A stretch of 64,000 nucleotides of DNA from UBA3951 sp050952125 (GCA_050952125.1 JBMNKK010000001.1:62001-126000), one strand, 5' to 3'. Positions 50,258 through 59,160 are shown, numbered from the stretch's first letter. Notes: a model not told the origin generated them from the letters alone. Translations and numbers: made by a program.

Positions 50258-51168
50258 GACAGAGTATCTCTCTCGAGTAGCGATACAAACGTAGCAGCAG
50301 CCTGTGAGAGCGGGACGTCTCTTGCGGTTACCACGCCTACCCTTCGCGGCGGTATCTCCACGGTCAGTTTGACTTCATGGAGGTGCCCGGTCGCCAGCCC
50401 TTCCTCCGCAAACTCCCTCACTACGGCTGCAACACCTAGTCCGATTGTCGCGAACCTTTCAAGGAGGTCGAGGCTGCCGAGCTCGATTTCCGGCTTCAGT
50501 TCAACTCCCTGGGATGCGAAGAACGCGTCCAGGTACGTTCGAGTGCTGCCGCCTCTCTCCAGCAGCAAGAGAGGGTACGTTGCGAGCTCCCGAGGCGTAA
50601 CGGGCTTGGCGCACAGCTGCTTGTATCTCTCGCCTGCGACGAATGCATCGTGGACGGTCAGCGTCTCTCGCACGGTGAGAGTGTGATCGGGAGCGATGGG
50701 CAGGTTCACTATGCCTACGTCGACCTTGCCCGCACGCAAGAGCGCGATGGTTTCAGGCGTGGTGCGGTTCAGGACATGGATGCCCACTCCGGGGTACGTT
50801 TCGTGAAAAGCCCTAAGGTGAGGCACCAGGTAGTGCTTGCAGAGAGTGTCACCGGCGGCAATAGTGATGTCTCCCAACGACATCGACCTCATCTCGCTGA
50901 GCTTACGCTCCCCCGTCTCGATAAATCCGTAGGCCTGGTCTACATAGTGAAACAGAACCGAACCTTCGGGAGTAAGGCGAGTTCCGCGGGACGTCCTGTG
51001 AAAGAGCGTCACGCCCAACTGCTCCTCCAACCGTTTCACGGCCTGAGTCACCGCGGGTTGGGTAAGGTACAGCTGCCTGGCAGCTGAAGAGATGCTGCCG
51101 GACTTCGCCACTCTCCGGAACACCCTGTAGAGATCCAGATTGACCTGGGTTGGCTCTGCCTCTCTCAA
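50254..51168 (-). CDS. LysR-family transcriptional regulator
   Basis: 304 residues. HTH at about 12-70 (FRRVAKSGSISSAARQLYLTQPAVTQAVKRLEEQLG), then the two-lobed effector-binding domain (GDITIAAGDTLCKHYLVP; VDVGIVNLPIAPD). TTG 51168 with GAGGTGAGG just upstream. Divergent from purA across a 260-base gap; LysR proteins usually control a neighbouring divergent gene, but purA regulation by LysR would be unexpected, so the target is open. Confidence 0.88.
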   Translation of the reverse strand: MREAEPTQVNLDLYRVFRRVAKSGSISSAARQLYLTQPAVTQAVKRLEEQLGVTLFHRTSRGTRLTPEGSVLFHYVDQAYGFIETGERKLSEMRSMSLGDITIAAGDTLCKHYLVPHLRAFHETYPGVGIHVLNRTTPETIALLRAGKVDVGIVNLPIAPDHTLTVRETLTVHDAFVAGERYKQLCAKPVTPRELATYPLLLLERGGSTRTYLDAFFASQGVELKPEIELGSLDLLERFATIGLGVAAVVREFAEEGLATGHLHEVKLTVEIPPRRVGVVTARDVPLSQAAATFVSLLERDTLS

Positions 51169-51276
51169 AACCTCACCTCGGTTCTTTAACTGAACAGCCT
51201 ATCTGCAACAGGTCATATGATGAATCAGGCCGTGCCGGTCAGCCTACCTGCACTGGAGCCCGGCACGCGGACTCAT

Positions 51277-51345
51277 TATCACTACTTATATATACTATAA
51301 CAGATGAAAACTGTACTTATATCCTGTCAAGCGATAAGATCCAAG
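51277..51345. promoter_or_regulatory. AT-rich promoter island between LysR and purA
   Basis: A strikingly AT-rich stretch (CTTATATATACTATAAC and further TATA runs) in a GC-rich neighbourhood, in the divergent gap. TTGACA on the minus strand (at about 51325-51330) and several TATA-like boxes are present, but no hexamer pair has ideal spacing. Confidence 0.4.
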
Positions 51346-51428
51346 TGCGCTGCAACCCGAGGTTACTGGGCGTTTGCGCTAACAATATGAACGGTAGGTA
51401 AGGAATCGCATCAAAGGAGGTCCCTCCG

Positions 51429-52709
51429 ATGGCTGTAGTCGCGGTAGTAGGCGCCAACTGGGGCGATGAAGGCAAGGGCAAGATGGTGGATTACCTGGCC
51501 GAGAACTCTCAGATAGTAGTGAGGTTCCAGGGAGGAAGCAATGCCGGACACACGGTGATAAACCACTTCGGCAAGTTCGCTCTGCACCTCCTTCCGTCGG
51601 GAGTGTTCTATCCCGGGGTGACCAACGTCTTGGGACCGGGCGTCGCTCTGGATATCCGCGCGTTCGCCGAAGAGGTCGGCGGCTTGATCAAGAGAGGGGT
51701 CCCCATGCCCTCCATCGCTGTCTCCGATAGGGCCCAAGTCCTATTACCGTATCACCGCATGTTTGACGAGTACGAGGAGGAAAGGCTCGGCGCTCGCCAG
51801 TTTGGCTCAACAAAGTCGGGTATCGCTCCGTTCTACTCAGACAAATTCGCGAAAATCGGCCTCCAAGTATCGGACCTCTTCGAAAAAGACGTGCTTCGAG
51901 CGAGGCTAAACCAGGCGCTCGAGTCAAAAAACGTCCTTCTGGAGTACCTGTACAAAAAACCGCGCTTGAGCCTGGAAACCCTGGCCCTCGACTTGGCAGA
52001 GCAGGCGGAGCTGATAAGGCCTTTTGTGCGGAACACGCGCAAGCTGTTCGACGAGGCTCTGAGGAGCGGCCAGTCAATCCTGTTGGAGGGCCAGCTGGGC
52101 TCGCTCCGTGACCCTGACCACGGGATATACCCCTACTCAACATCGTCGTCCACCCTCGCCGGCTACGCCGCGATCGGGGCAGGCATACCTCCTCACACCA
52201 TAACTGACGTACTGGCCGTTGTGAAGGCTTACTCAAGTTGCGTCGGCGCGGGGCCGTTCGTAACCGAGTTGCACGGTGACGAAGGCGAAGAACTCCGCCG
52301 GCGCGGAGGAGATGCAGGCGAATACGGGGCAAAAACAGGGCGGCCGCGAAGGGTCGGCTGGTTTGACGCCGTCGCTACGAGATACGGGTGCGCGGTTCAG
52401 GGCGCTACCTCCATCGCCGTAACCAACCTCGATGTTTTGGGTTATCTCGACCGGATACCGGTGTGCGTAGCATATGAGGTCGACGGATCGACGACCGCAG
52501 ATTTCCCGGCCACGTCCAAAGTGCAAAGGGCTAGGCCCGTTCTCCAGACAATGCCGGGCTGGAAAGCGGACATTTCCTCAGCCGGAAGCCTGTCCGATCT
52601 TCCGCCCGAAGCGCGCGACTACGTCGCATTCATAGAGCGTGAGTGCCAAGTGCCCGTGAAGTGGATTTCAGTGGGACCGCGCAGGGAGCAGACATTCCGG
52701 GTGGAGTGA
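51429..52709 (+). CDS. purA: Adenylosuccinate synthetase
   Basis: 426 residues. Converts IMP, aspartate and GTP to adenylosuccinate in AMP synthesis. P-loop GANWGDEGKGKMVD with catalytic Asp13-type residue near residue 14, NAGHTV and NHFGKFALHLLPSG, and the second signature QILLEGQLGSLRDPDHGIYP. ATG 51429 with AAAGGAGG seven to eight bases upstream. Start motif GANWG differs from the common GAQWG, a conservative change. Confidence 0.95.
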   Translation: MAVVAVVGANWGDEGKGKMVDYLAENSQIVVRFQGGSNAGHTVINHFGKFALHLLPSGVFYPGVTNVLGPGVALDIRAFAEEVGGLIKRGVPMPSIAVSDRAQVLLPYHRMFDEYEEERLGARQFGSTKSGIAPFYSDKFAKIGLQVSDLFEKDVLRARLNQALESKNVLLEYLYKKPRLSLETLALDLAEQAELIRPFVRNTRKLFDEALRSGQSILLEGQLGSLRDPDHGIYPYSTSSSTLAGYAAIGAGIPPHTITDVLAVVKAYSSCVGAGPFVTELHGDEGEELRRRGGDAGEYGAKTGRPRRVGWFDAVATRYGCAVQGATSIAVTNLDVLGYLDRIPVCVAYEVDGSTTADFPATSKVQRARPVLQTMPGWKADISSAGSLSDLPPEARDYVAFIERECQVPVKWISVGPRREQTFRVE

Positions 52710-52756
52710 GCCTGCTCCCCTAAAGCCTAGCCTTGCATACAATCGCTTACCTAGTT

Positions 52757-55174
52757 CTACTTCACCGCGATGCTGTAGATCCTCTGGGGGATGTAGACCT
52801 CTTTGACTATTGTCTTGCCTTCAAGGAGCCGCGTGACCGATTCCTCTGCCATCGCCGCCTCGCGGGCCTCATCTTTTGATGCCTCTTTCGAGACATTCAC
52901 CACGGCCCTGAGCTTCCCGTTGACCTGTACCGCGATTTCAATAATGTCCTCGAGCGTCTTGTCTTCATCCCAAGTAGGCCAGGTCTGCTTGTAGATCGGC
53001 TTCCCAAAGCCAACGGTATGCCAGATCTCCTCGGTGATGTGAGGGGCAACCGGGTTCAGCAGGTGAAGAAGGCGCCTAAACTCGCCGCGAGTTATCTTGC
53101 CGGCGTCATGGAACTGGTTCGTCAACTCCATCATCGCGGCGATAGCGGTATTGAACTTCATCCGTTCATAGTCCTGGCTGACTTTCTTGGTCGCTCTGTG
53201 CATCTTGACCTCGAACTCGGGTGAAAAATCCTCGCCCTTGACCACTATGTCCTGGAGGCGCCACACCCTGTCGAGAAATCTCCTGCAGCCCTTTAGACCT
53301 TGCTGAGACCAGGGAATTGTCTGGTCGAAAGCTCCTATGAACATCTCGTACACTCTGAACGCGTCTGCGCCGACTTCCGCCACGATATCATCGGGATTGA
53401 TTACGTTACCTCTGGACTTGGACATCTTCTCGCCGTTCTCGGCCAAAATCATGCCGTGTGATGTCCTCTTCATGTAGGGTTCAGGCGTCGGCACGCAGCC
53501 GATATCGTAGAGGAACTTGTGCCAGAAACGGGAGTACAGGAGGTGCAGAGTGGTATGCTCCATGCCTCCGTTGTACCAGTCTACCGGCAGCCAGTACCTA
53601 AGCTCTTCCATAGATGCGAATTCTTTATCGTTGTGAGGGTCGCAGTACCGCAGGAAATACCAGGACGAACCCGCCCAGTTGGGCATCGTGTCGGTCTCTC
53701 TCCTGGCCGGACCGCCGCACTTAGGGCAAGTGGTGTTGACCCACTCGGTCATGTTGGCGAGGGGTGATTCGCCTTCCTCGTTCGGGATATAGTTCTCTAC
53801 GTCAGGCAGAACGACCGGAAGCTGGTCTTCGGGCACCGGAACCCAGCCGTGCTCTTCGCAGTACACCATGGGAATGGGCTCTCCCCAATACCTCTGCCTG
53901 GAAAAGACCCAGTCGCGGAGCTTGTAGTTGACCTTGCGGGTACCGAGACCCTCTCTTTCCAGCCAATCGATCATCGCTTGAATGGCATCCGGCACCTGCA
54001 TTCCGTTGAGGAACCCCGAGTTCACTATGGTGCCTTCCTCCGTGTCGACGAAGGCTTCCTTTTCTATGTCGCCGCCAGCCACCACTTCTACTATGGGAAG
54101 GTCGAACTTCTTGGCAAACTCCCAGTCTCTCGAGTCGTGTCCCGGCACGGCCATGATAGCTCCCGTTCCGTAAGACATGAGGACGTAGTCTGATATCCAG
54201 ACAGGGATTTCCTTGCCGGTCGCTGGGTTCACGGCCATGAGGCCTTTTAGCGGGACGCCGGTCTTGTCCCTGGCTACCTCAGAACGCTCGAAGTCGGACT
54301 TCCGAGCTGCCGCTTCGCGGTACGCCGCGACCTCGTCCCAGTTAGCGATCTTGTCGCGCTCTTCGTCTATGAGCGGGTGCTCAGGCGAAAGAACCATGTA
54401 TGTCGCGCCGAAGAGAGTGTCAGGCCTTGTGGTGAAAACCCGGATCTTCTTGCCGGTTCCGGAGAACGCGAAGTCGACTTCGGCTCCCTCGGAACGGCCA
54501 ATCCAGTTCCGCTGCTGGGCCTTGATTTTCTCCATGTAGTTGACCTTCTCCAGGTCTTCCAGGAGCCTCTCGGCGTAGGCGGTGATCTTGAGCATCCACT
54601 GGCTCTTGACCTTCCTTACAACCTCTCCGCCGCACCGCTCACACACGCCGCCTACAACTTCCTCGTTGGCCAGGCCGATTTTGCACGATGTGCACCAGTT
54701 GATCGGGATTTCCGCCTTGTAGGCAAGCCCCTTCTCGTACAGCTTGAGAAATATCCATTGGGTCCACTTGTAGTATTGAGGATCTGTAGTATTGACCTCT
54801 CTCGACCAGTCAAAAGAAAACCCCAAAGACTTCAGCTGATTGCGGAACCGGGCCACATTGGCTTCCGTAACGATCCTCGGGTGGATTTTGTGCTTTATTG
54901 CGTAGTTTTCGGTAGGGAGTCCGAACGCGTCATAGCCCATGGGATAAAGGACGTTATAGCCCTCCATCCTCCTCTTCCGCGCGATTATGTCGAGAGCCGT
55001 GTTGCTGCGGGGATGTCCCACGTGCAGTCCCTCGCCCGAGGGATAAGGGAACTCTATTAGAGTGTAGTATTTGGGCTTGGATTTGTCAGAGGTTGCCCGG
55101 AAAGCACCCTCCTTTTCCCAGATGTCCTGCCACTTCTTCTCAATCACTGCCGGCTCATAATCTTTTGCTGCCAT
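52757..55174 (-). CDS. leuS: Leucyl-tRNA synthetase
   Basis: 805 residues, bacterial-type class I enzyme. HIGH-region YPSGEGLHVGHPR at about 46-58, KMSKS as GEKMSKSRGNVI near 573, a zinc finger CTSCKIG...CERCGGE (about 158-182) and a CP1 editing domain (TRPDTLFGATYM; GTGAIMAVPGHDSRD). ATG start. The 146 bases upstream show no T-box leader, although leuS genes in Bacillota often have one. Confidence 0.97.
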   Translation of the reverse strand: MAAKDYEPAVIEKKWQDIWEKEGAFRATSDKSKPKYYTLIEFPYPSGEGLHVGHPRSNTALDIIARKRRMEGYNVLYPMGYDAFGLPTENYAIKHKIHPRIVTEANVARFRNQLKSLGFSFDWSREVNTTDPQYYKWTQWIFLKLYEKGLAYKAEIPINWCTSCKIGLANEEVVGGVCERCGGEVVRKVKSQWMLKITAYAERLLEDLEKVNYMEKIKAQQRNWIGRSEGAEVDFAFSGTGKKIRVFTTRPDTLFGATYMVLSPEHPLIDEERDKIANWDEVAAYREAAARKSDFERSEVARDKTGVPLKGLMAVNPATGKEIPVWISDYVLMSYGTGAIMAVPGHDSRDWEFAKKFDLPIVEVVAGGDIEKEAFVDTEEGTIVNSGFLNGMQVPDAIQAMIDWLEREGLGTRKVNYKLRDWVFSRQRYWGEPIPMVYCEEHGWVPVPEDQLPVVLPDVENYIPNEEGESPLANMTEWVNTTCPKCGGPARRETDTMPNWAGSSWYFLRYCDPHNDKEFASMEELRYWLPVDWYNGGMEHTTLHLLYSRFWHKFLYDIGCVPTPEPYMKRTSHGMILAENGEKMSKSRGNVINPDDIVAEVGADAFRVYEMFIGAFDQTIPWSQQGLKGCRRFLDRVWRLQDIVVKGEDFSPEFEVKMHRATKKVSQDYERMKFNTAIAAMMELTNQFHDAGKITRGEFRRLLHLLNPVAPHITEEIWHTVGFGKPIYKQTWPTWDEDKTLEDIIEIAVQVNGKLRAVVNVSKEASKDEAREAAMAEESVTRLLEGKTIVKEVYIPQRIYSIAVK

Positions 55175-55320
55175 GACGAATCCTCCCTACCCAAGAGCGA
55201 TTGCAGGTAATATACCACGAAACACCCTCAAAGTGGGAGTAGATGGTCCATGTGTGGGCAGCATTGCGCACTTCCCGCATAGACTGGCTGTGTGAGGAGC
55301 ATTGAAAGGACGGCGTATTA

Positions 55321-55800
55321 ATGGAAGGCGAAGGATTTCGCACATTCAGGGGTTACTCCCTCGCTGACGAAGAACAGAGTCTTACTCCCAGCATGGAGGA
55401 TTACCTCGAGATGCTCAGCCGCATGTCGCGCGACGTGAAAGCGGTGAGGCTCGGCGACCTGGCCTCGGCACTCAATGTGCAGCCGCCCTCGGCGACCCGC
55501 ATGGCTCAACGGCTGGCCGACAGCGGATATGTGCTGTACGAGAAGTACGGATTGATTGAGCTCACCTCCCTTGGGCGGGAAACCGGTCACCACCTATTGG
55601 AGCGCCACAGCTTGCTCGAGTCCTTCCTTCGGCTCCTGGGCGTGAGCGATAACGCTCTCAAAGATACTGAGCGCATTGAGCACATAATCAGCGATGAGAT
55701 GGTTTGCCGCATCAGGGATTTCATGGCCTTTGCCAAGTCGGATCCGGCTTGGTTGGCACAATTCCTCTCCAGATACCCGCCGGGCTCGCAGAGTCGCTGA
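55321..55800 (+). CDS. DtxR/MntR-type metalloregulator
   Basis: 159 residues. Winged helix at about 22-80 (SMEDYLEMLSRMSRDVKAVRLGDLASALNVQPPSATRMAQRL) followed by the DtxR dimer/metal domain (LLERHSLLESFLRLLGVSDNALKDTERIEHIISDEM). The metal-ligand positions appear as His/Glu in HHLLERHSLLE and ERIEH. It resembles the MntR/IdeR family, so Mn or Fe homeostasis is likely; no metal transporter is next to it. ATG with AAAGGA upstream. Confidence 0.88.
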   Translation: MEGEGFRTFRGYSLADEEQSLTPSMEDYLEMLSRMSRDVKAVRLGDLASALNVQPPSATRMAQRLADSGYVLYEKYGLIELTSLGRETGHHLLERHSLLESFLRLLGVSDNALKDTERIEHIISDEMVCRIRDFMAFAKSDPAWLAQFLSRYPPGSQSR

Positions 55801-55846
55801 CACGCTCCCGCTGAGCACTCGAGCACTCACACTCCTCAACTACTTG

Positions 55847-55869
55847 ACATAACCTGTTTACGAAACAGG
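55847..55869 (+). promoter_or_regulatory. Conserved upstream motif, copy 2
   Basis: ACATAACCTGTTTACGAAAC, 42 bases before GTG 55889; see copy 1 at 49697. TTGACA overlaps its left end, but no -10 box follows at 17 bases. A related ACATAACGTGTTGACGA lies on the minus strand at 56712-56728. Confidence 0.45.
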
Positions 55870-55888
55870 GTCGAGGGAGGTGGAGAGT

Positions 55889-56107
55889 GTGCCCGACAAG
55901 GAAATGGTTCAGGCTGTCCTGGATGCAATCGGCGTCACCCGTGCCGGAAGGAGCGAGAGTGGCAGATCAAGGTGCGATCATCATGATGAGGATTGCGCCG
56001 CGCCGGAGAACGTGATCTACGTGATTCTCACCAACTGCGTCACCATCAACAACGCGGCCTGTGAGGAGTGGGAGTTCTGCCCAAGCAGGAGCAGATGCCC
56101 CAACTAG
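55889..56107 (+). CDS. Small cysteine-rich protein, 72 aa
   Basis: MPDKEMVQAVLDAIGVTRAG head, a CDHHDEDC cluster (two Cys, two His), then NVIYVILTNCVTINNAACEEWEFC and a second cysteine cluster near the end. Seven cysteines in 72 residues suggest metal binding or disulfide-stabilised spore or surface function. GTG 55889 with GGGAGG eight bases upstream; the longer start at 55880 overlaps that site. A strong terminator follows. Family not recognised. Confidence 0.72.
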   Translation: MPDKEMVQAVLDAIGVTRAGRSESGRSRCDHHDEDCAAPENVIYVILTNCVTINNAACEEWEFCPSRSRCPN

Positions 56108-56125
56108 AAAACCGAAGCCGAAAAT

Positions 56126-56157
56126 CGTGGGGAGCTCCTGTACGGGAGCTCCCCACG
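56126..56157. terminator. Strong hairpin terminator, probably bidirectional
   Basis: CGTGGGGAGCTCC and GGGAGCTCCCCACG form a 13-bp stem around a loop of about five bases. On the plus strand GTTATT follows; on the minus strand ATTTTC follows. It ends the small Cys-rich gene and probably also the convergent 56186 gene. Confidence 0.8.
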
Positions 56158-56185
56158 GTTATTGCAGGGCCATCCGGCCTTGCCC

Positions 56186-56503
56186 TCATCGTCGAAACAA
56201 GCGAACTAGATCGGTCATAACCAGGTAGAGGCCCTTTCTGCCCTCACCGGGCTCGCCTTCCGCCATCCCCGCTTCGAAACCTTTCCTAAGAGCCGCCTCT
56301 ATCCGTCGCGACGCCAGGTTTCCGGGATTCCTGGGAACCTGGATGACAACGTAGGTGCTTGAACACCCGCCAGGGCGGCGTCTGACGGTCCAGGTGCGTA
56401 CCCTTCCCAACGGTGGAACAAATCCGAGGTTTAGCGCCGAGAACGCCAGTCTGCGCCTCCGGCGCCTTGAGCGCCTCATGGATGAACGCAGCCAATCGGC
56501 CAT
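56186..56503 (-). CDS. Arg-rich hypothetical protein, 105 aa
   Basis: A strongly basic N-terminus (MRRSRRRRRRLAFSALNLG from residue 9) is followed by a more ordinary domain: YVVIQVPRNPGNLASRRIEAALRKGFEAG and GLYLVMTDLVRLFRR. No good ribosome site precedes ATG 56503. Converges on the terminator at 56126. It may be real, or only its C-terminal half may be. Confidence 0.45.
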   Translation of the reverse strand: MADWLRSSMRRSRRRRRRLAFSALNLGFVPPLGRVRTWTVRRRPGGCSSTYVVIQVPRNPGNLASRRIEAALRKGFEAGMAEGEPGEGRKGLYLVMTDLVRLFRR

Positions 56504-56520
56504 GCCCTGAAACAGGTGTC

Positions 56521-56721
56521 TCAGCCTAGACCCTGGCGTGAGGCGCGGGTCAAGGGCAGGGCTTTCTTGTCCGGCGGCGTGCCGGGATCGCCTCCCCCAT
56601 CCAGACTGGCGCCGTCTCTCTCGACGGCCAGCATGTGAACCGTGCGCGATTCCAAAAAACAGGTAGATCCCTCCTCTCTCCGCAAGACAAGTGCCTCAAT
56701 CGATAGAACCCTCGTCAACAC
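56521..56721 (-). CDS. Doubtful small ORF, 66 aa
   Basis: GTG 56721; MLTRVLSIEALVLRREEG then ESRTVHMLAVERDG and a Pro/Gly-rich tail. No ribosome site; the start lies inside a motif resembling those at 49697 and 55847. Codon positions look moderately coding. Kept only because it fills a 218-base gap upstream of 56503 on the same strand. Confidence 0.3.
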   Translation of the reverse strand: MLTRVLSIEALVLRREEGSTCFLESRTVHMLAVERDGASLDGGGDPGTPPDKKALPLTRASRQGLG

Positions 56722-56757
56722 GTTATGTTAAGGGTTGGCGCAAAGCTACACTTTTGC

Positions 56758-56787
56758 TTGACGGCACGGTGTCGAAAGGTGTAGCAT
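56758..56787 (+). promoter_or_regulatory. Sigma-A promoter of the uracil permease gene
   Basis: TTGACG (56758-56763), 18-base spacer, TAGCAT (56782-56787). Five and four matches to consensus. Transcription would begin near 56794, just before the PyrR-binding element. Confidence 0.6.
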
Positions 56788-56805
56788 TTTCCCTTGGAAA
56801 ACACT

Positions 56806-56836
56806 CTTTAAGGCTGGTCCAGCGAGTCCAGTAAGG
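56806..56836 (+). promoter_or_regulatory. PyrR-binding anti-antiterminator hairpin
   Basis: CTTTAAGGCTGG, loop TCCAGCGAGT, CCAGTAAGG. The upper stem CTGG/CCAG, the TCCAGCGAG loop and the lower CTT/AAGG pairing reproduce the known PyrR recognition hairpin of pyrimidine operons. UMP-bound PyrR would stabilise it. Confidence 0.8.
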
Positions 56837-56872
56837 GTAGTAAAAATCGCGAGTCAGACTACTTCTTGCTGG
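56828..56872 (+). promoter_or_regulatory. Antiterminator helix of the uracil permease leader
   Basis: CCAGTAAGGGTAGT (56828-56841) pairs with ACTACTTCTTGCTGG (56858-56872): 14 pairs with two G-U and one bulged base. It shares CCAG with the PyrR hairpin and CTTCTTGC with the terminator, so it excludes both, exactly as PyrR attenuation requires. Confidence 0.8.
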
Positions 56873-56888
56873 CAGGCAAGAAGTTTTT
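56862..56888 (+). terminator. Attenuator terminator of the uracil permease leader
   Basis: CTTCTTGC, six-base loop, GCAAGAAG, TTTTT. Perfect 8-bp stem plus five T, 48 bases before the permease start. Forms when PyrR holds the upstream hairpin. Confidence 0.9.
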
Positions 56889-56936
56889 CGTTGCCTGCCG
56901 CCTGCTTGGACGGGCCGACCCAAGGAGGTCAATGAA

Positions 56937-58259
56937 GTGCCCAAGGACCAAGACAAGGTTATCGGTTACCTTCCCGACGACACCCCACCCTTCGGCAAGA
57001 TGCTCATCTTCGCTCTGCAGCAAGTCATCGTGATGTTCCCGGCAACGGTACTGGTCGCGATCATAACCGGCTTCGACGTAGGGGTTACCATCGCGGCTAG
57101 CGGTCTGGCTACCCTCGGCTTTCTGCTCATAACCGGCCGCCGCATTCCCCTGTACTACGGCTCGAGTTTTTCTTACATCGCGGCAGTGTCCGGAGTGAGC
57201 GCCATGGTCGCAGCCGCAACCGGTGACCAAGTCGCCGGCATCCGTGCTGCCCAAACCGGCATCATAACGTCAGGTTTGGTGAGCATTGTAGCCGGCCTCC
57301 TAATACGGAAAGGCGGCCCCGACATTGTAAGGCGCGTCCTCCCTCCCTCAGTGACAGGTCCGGTAGCCATCATTATCGGACTCTCGCTGGCGTCAGCCGC
57401 CATGAGCGACGCCAGCCTCAACTGGACTATCGCAGGCGCAACGCTCATATTCACAATCCTTTTCTCGGTTTATTTGAAGGGAACACTTGGCCAGCTCCCA
57501 ATCCTCTTTGGAGTCATCGCGGGATATGTGGTAGCTCTCCTTATGGGACAAGTCGACATGACCCCGCTCACAACCGCCAAACTCTTCGCGGTGCCCCGCT
57601 TCACTTTACCGGCATTCAACTCATACGGGCTTATGGCGGTTGGAGCGATCACCCCTGTCGCCATAGCGACTATTCCGGAGTCGACAGCCCACCTCTTGCA
57701 GATTGACCTTTACGTCAACAACCTCGCCAAGCGGCTCGGCAGAAAGAAGGAGTACAAGATCGGGTCGCTTCTGGGAGACAACCTGATCGGCGACGGCGTC
57801 GGCGATATGATAGCCGGCCTCATAGGCGGCCCGGCCGGCACCAACTACGGCGAAAACAACTCCCTTATGGCGATTACCCGCAACTTCTCGGTTCCGGTCC
57901 TCATGACCGCAGCGATAATCGCGATAGTGATGGGCTTCTTCGGACACATAGCGGGGCTCGTCAACACCATTCCGAGAGCCGTCATTGGAGGCGTATCCGT
58001 GTACCTCTTCGGAGTCATCGGAGCACAAGGCGTAGCCCTTATGATTTCGGAAAAGCTCGACCTGTTCTCGTCCAAGAACCTTGCTATCGTGGCTACCATC
58101 CTCATCATCGGCCTTGGCGGAGCCGCGATGCCCAACGGCATGATCGAACTCGGTTCCTTGAAACTGCCGGCAATAGCCACCGCCGCCGTTTTCGGAATCA
58201 TCCTGAACCTTATCTTCGAGTTCTTCCCCAGCGAAAGAGCGTCTTCAGAGGAAGAATAG
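56937..58259 (+). CDS. uraA: Uracil permease (NCS2 family)
   Basis: 440 residues, about 12-14 hydrophobic segments. It imports uracil with protons. Family motifs: LFALQQVIVMFPATVLVAIITGFD at the first helix, TGPVAIIIGLSLA, and GGPAGTNYGENNSLMAITRNFSVPV, which contains the substrate-binding Glu region of UraA (NYGEN). It starts at GTG 56937, nine bases after AAGGAGG. The PyrR attenuator upstream supports pyrimidine, not purine, transport. Confidence 0.93.
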   Translation: MPKDQDKVIGYLPDDTPPFGKMLIFALQQVIVMFPATVLVAIITGFDVGVTIAASGLATLGFLLITGRRIPLYYGSSFSYIAAVSGVSAMVAAATGDQVAGIRAAQTGIITSGLVSIVAGLLIRKGGPDIVRRVLPPSVTGPVAIIIGLSLASAAMSDASLNWTIAGATLIFTILFSVYLKGTLGQLPILFGVIAGYVVALLMGQVDMTPLTTAKLFAVPRFTLPAFNSYGLMAVGAITPVAIATIPESTAHLLQIDLYVNNLAKRLGRKKEYKIGSLLGDNLIGDGVGDMIAGLIGGPAGTNYGENNSLMAITRNFSVPVLMTAAIIAIVMGFFGHIAGLVNTIPRAVIGGVSVYLFGVIGAQGVALMISEKLDLFSSKNLAIVATILIIGLGGAAMPNGMIELGSLKLPAIATAAVFGIILNLIFEFFPSERASSEEE

Positions 58260-58455
58260 CTGCAATAACAATAGGCAAGCCCACAACGAATCCGGGCCGG
58301 AGCGGGGATCTCCTGCCCGGACTTCTCTTGGAGCCGGAGTCTTCGCCTCTCCCTTCGGCGCAAAAAGAGGATCAAATCTGTCCATTCTAGAATGCTGTAT
58401 GCAATAAGCCGTGCGTTGCCCGTGAATTGCTGGTATACACAGGGAGGAATCTTTA

Positions 58456-59139
58456 GTGGCCGACCTGCTTCACATTCCCAAAGAGGAACAGCTCTCGCTT
58501 AAGGAACGTGTCTACCATAGACTCAAGAAAGCAATTGTCGAAGGGGTGTTCCCGGCAGGCTCCAAACTGGTCGAGAGCGACCTGGCTGAAAGGCTGCAGG
58601 TCTCGCGGACTCCCGTGAGGGAAGCTCTACAGGTCCTAGCCAGAGAAGGCCTGGTTACCATACTTCCCCGCAGAGGCGTTATAGTCGAATCGCTCACTAT
58701 GCGGGATGTCGAAGATGTTTTCTTAATGAGGGAAGTCCTGGAGGGGCTGGCTGCAGCACTCTCGGCTCAGAGAATTTCAAGCGCGGAACTCAAGGAGCTA
58801 CGTGAAGCATGGGCCATGTCATGCGAAGCTAAGAAAACCGGAGACTTCGAAAAAGCAATCGAAGCCAACACCGTGTTCCATTCGGCCATCTGTAAGGCAG
58901 CCAAGAGTGACCGGCTGACGCAACTTCTCGGGATGGTCCTCGACCAGATAGCAACCTACAGAAACATTACACTTACAGATACCGGCCGCCGAAACAATGC
59001 TTTCGATGAACATGCCAGGATTCTGTCTGCAATCGAAGAGGGCGATCCTGAGGCAGCCGAAAACCAGATGAGGATCCACATCTCAAACGCTAGGGAAATG
59101 TGCCTAACAGTCCTCAAGGAACAAAGCGCCAAGAAGTAG
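58456..59139 (+). CDS. GntR/FCD-family transcriptional regulator
   Basis: 227 residues. Winged helix at 12-75 (LKERVYHRLKKAIVEGVFPAGSKLVESDLAERLQVSRTPVREAL), FCD ligand-binding domain from 85 (VEDVFLMREVLEGLAAALSA; NTVFHSAICKAAKSD; AENQMRIHISNAREM) with the Asp/His metal-site pattern. GTG start, nine bases after GGGAGG. Terminated at 59161-59190 before the M20 gene; it is the likely regulator of the downstream membrane operon. Confidence 0.92.
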   Translation: MADLLHIPKEEQLSLKERVYHRLKKAIVEGVFPAGSKLVESDLAERLQVSRTPVREALQVLAREGLVTILPRRGVIVESLTMRDVEDVFLMREVLEGLAAALSAQRISSAELKELREAWAMSCEAKKTGDFEKAIEANTVFHSAICKAAKSDRLTQLLGMVLDQIATYRNITLTDTGRRNNAFDEHARILSAIEEGDPEAAENQMRIHISNAREMCLTVLKEQSAKK

Positions 59140-59160
59140 CGGCCGAGCTTTTGAAGAGCG

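Noticed and set aside
55175..55320. T-box riboswitch before leuS, and likewise before cysS.
   Set aside because: No specifier hairpin or conserved T-box sequence could be found in the short upstream gaps.
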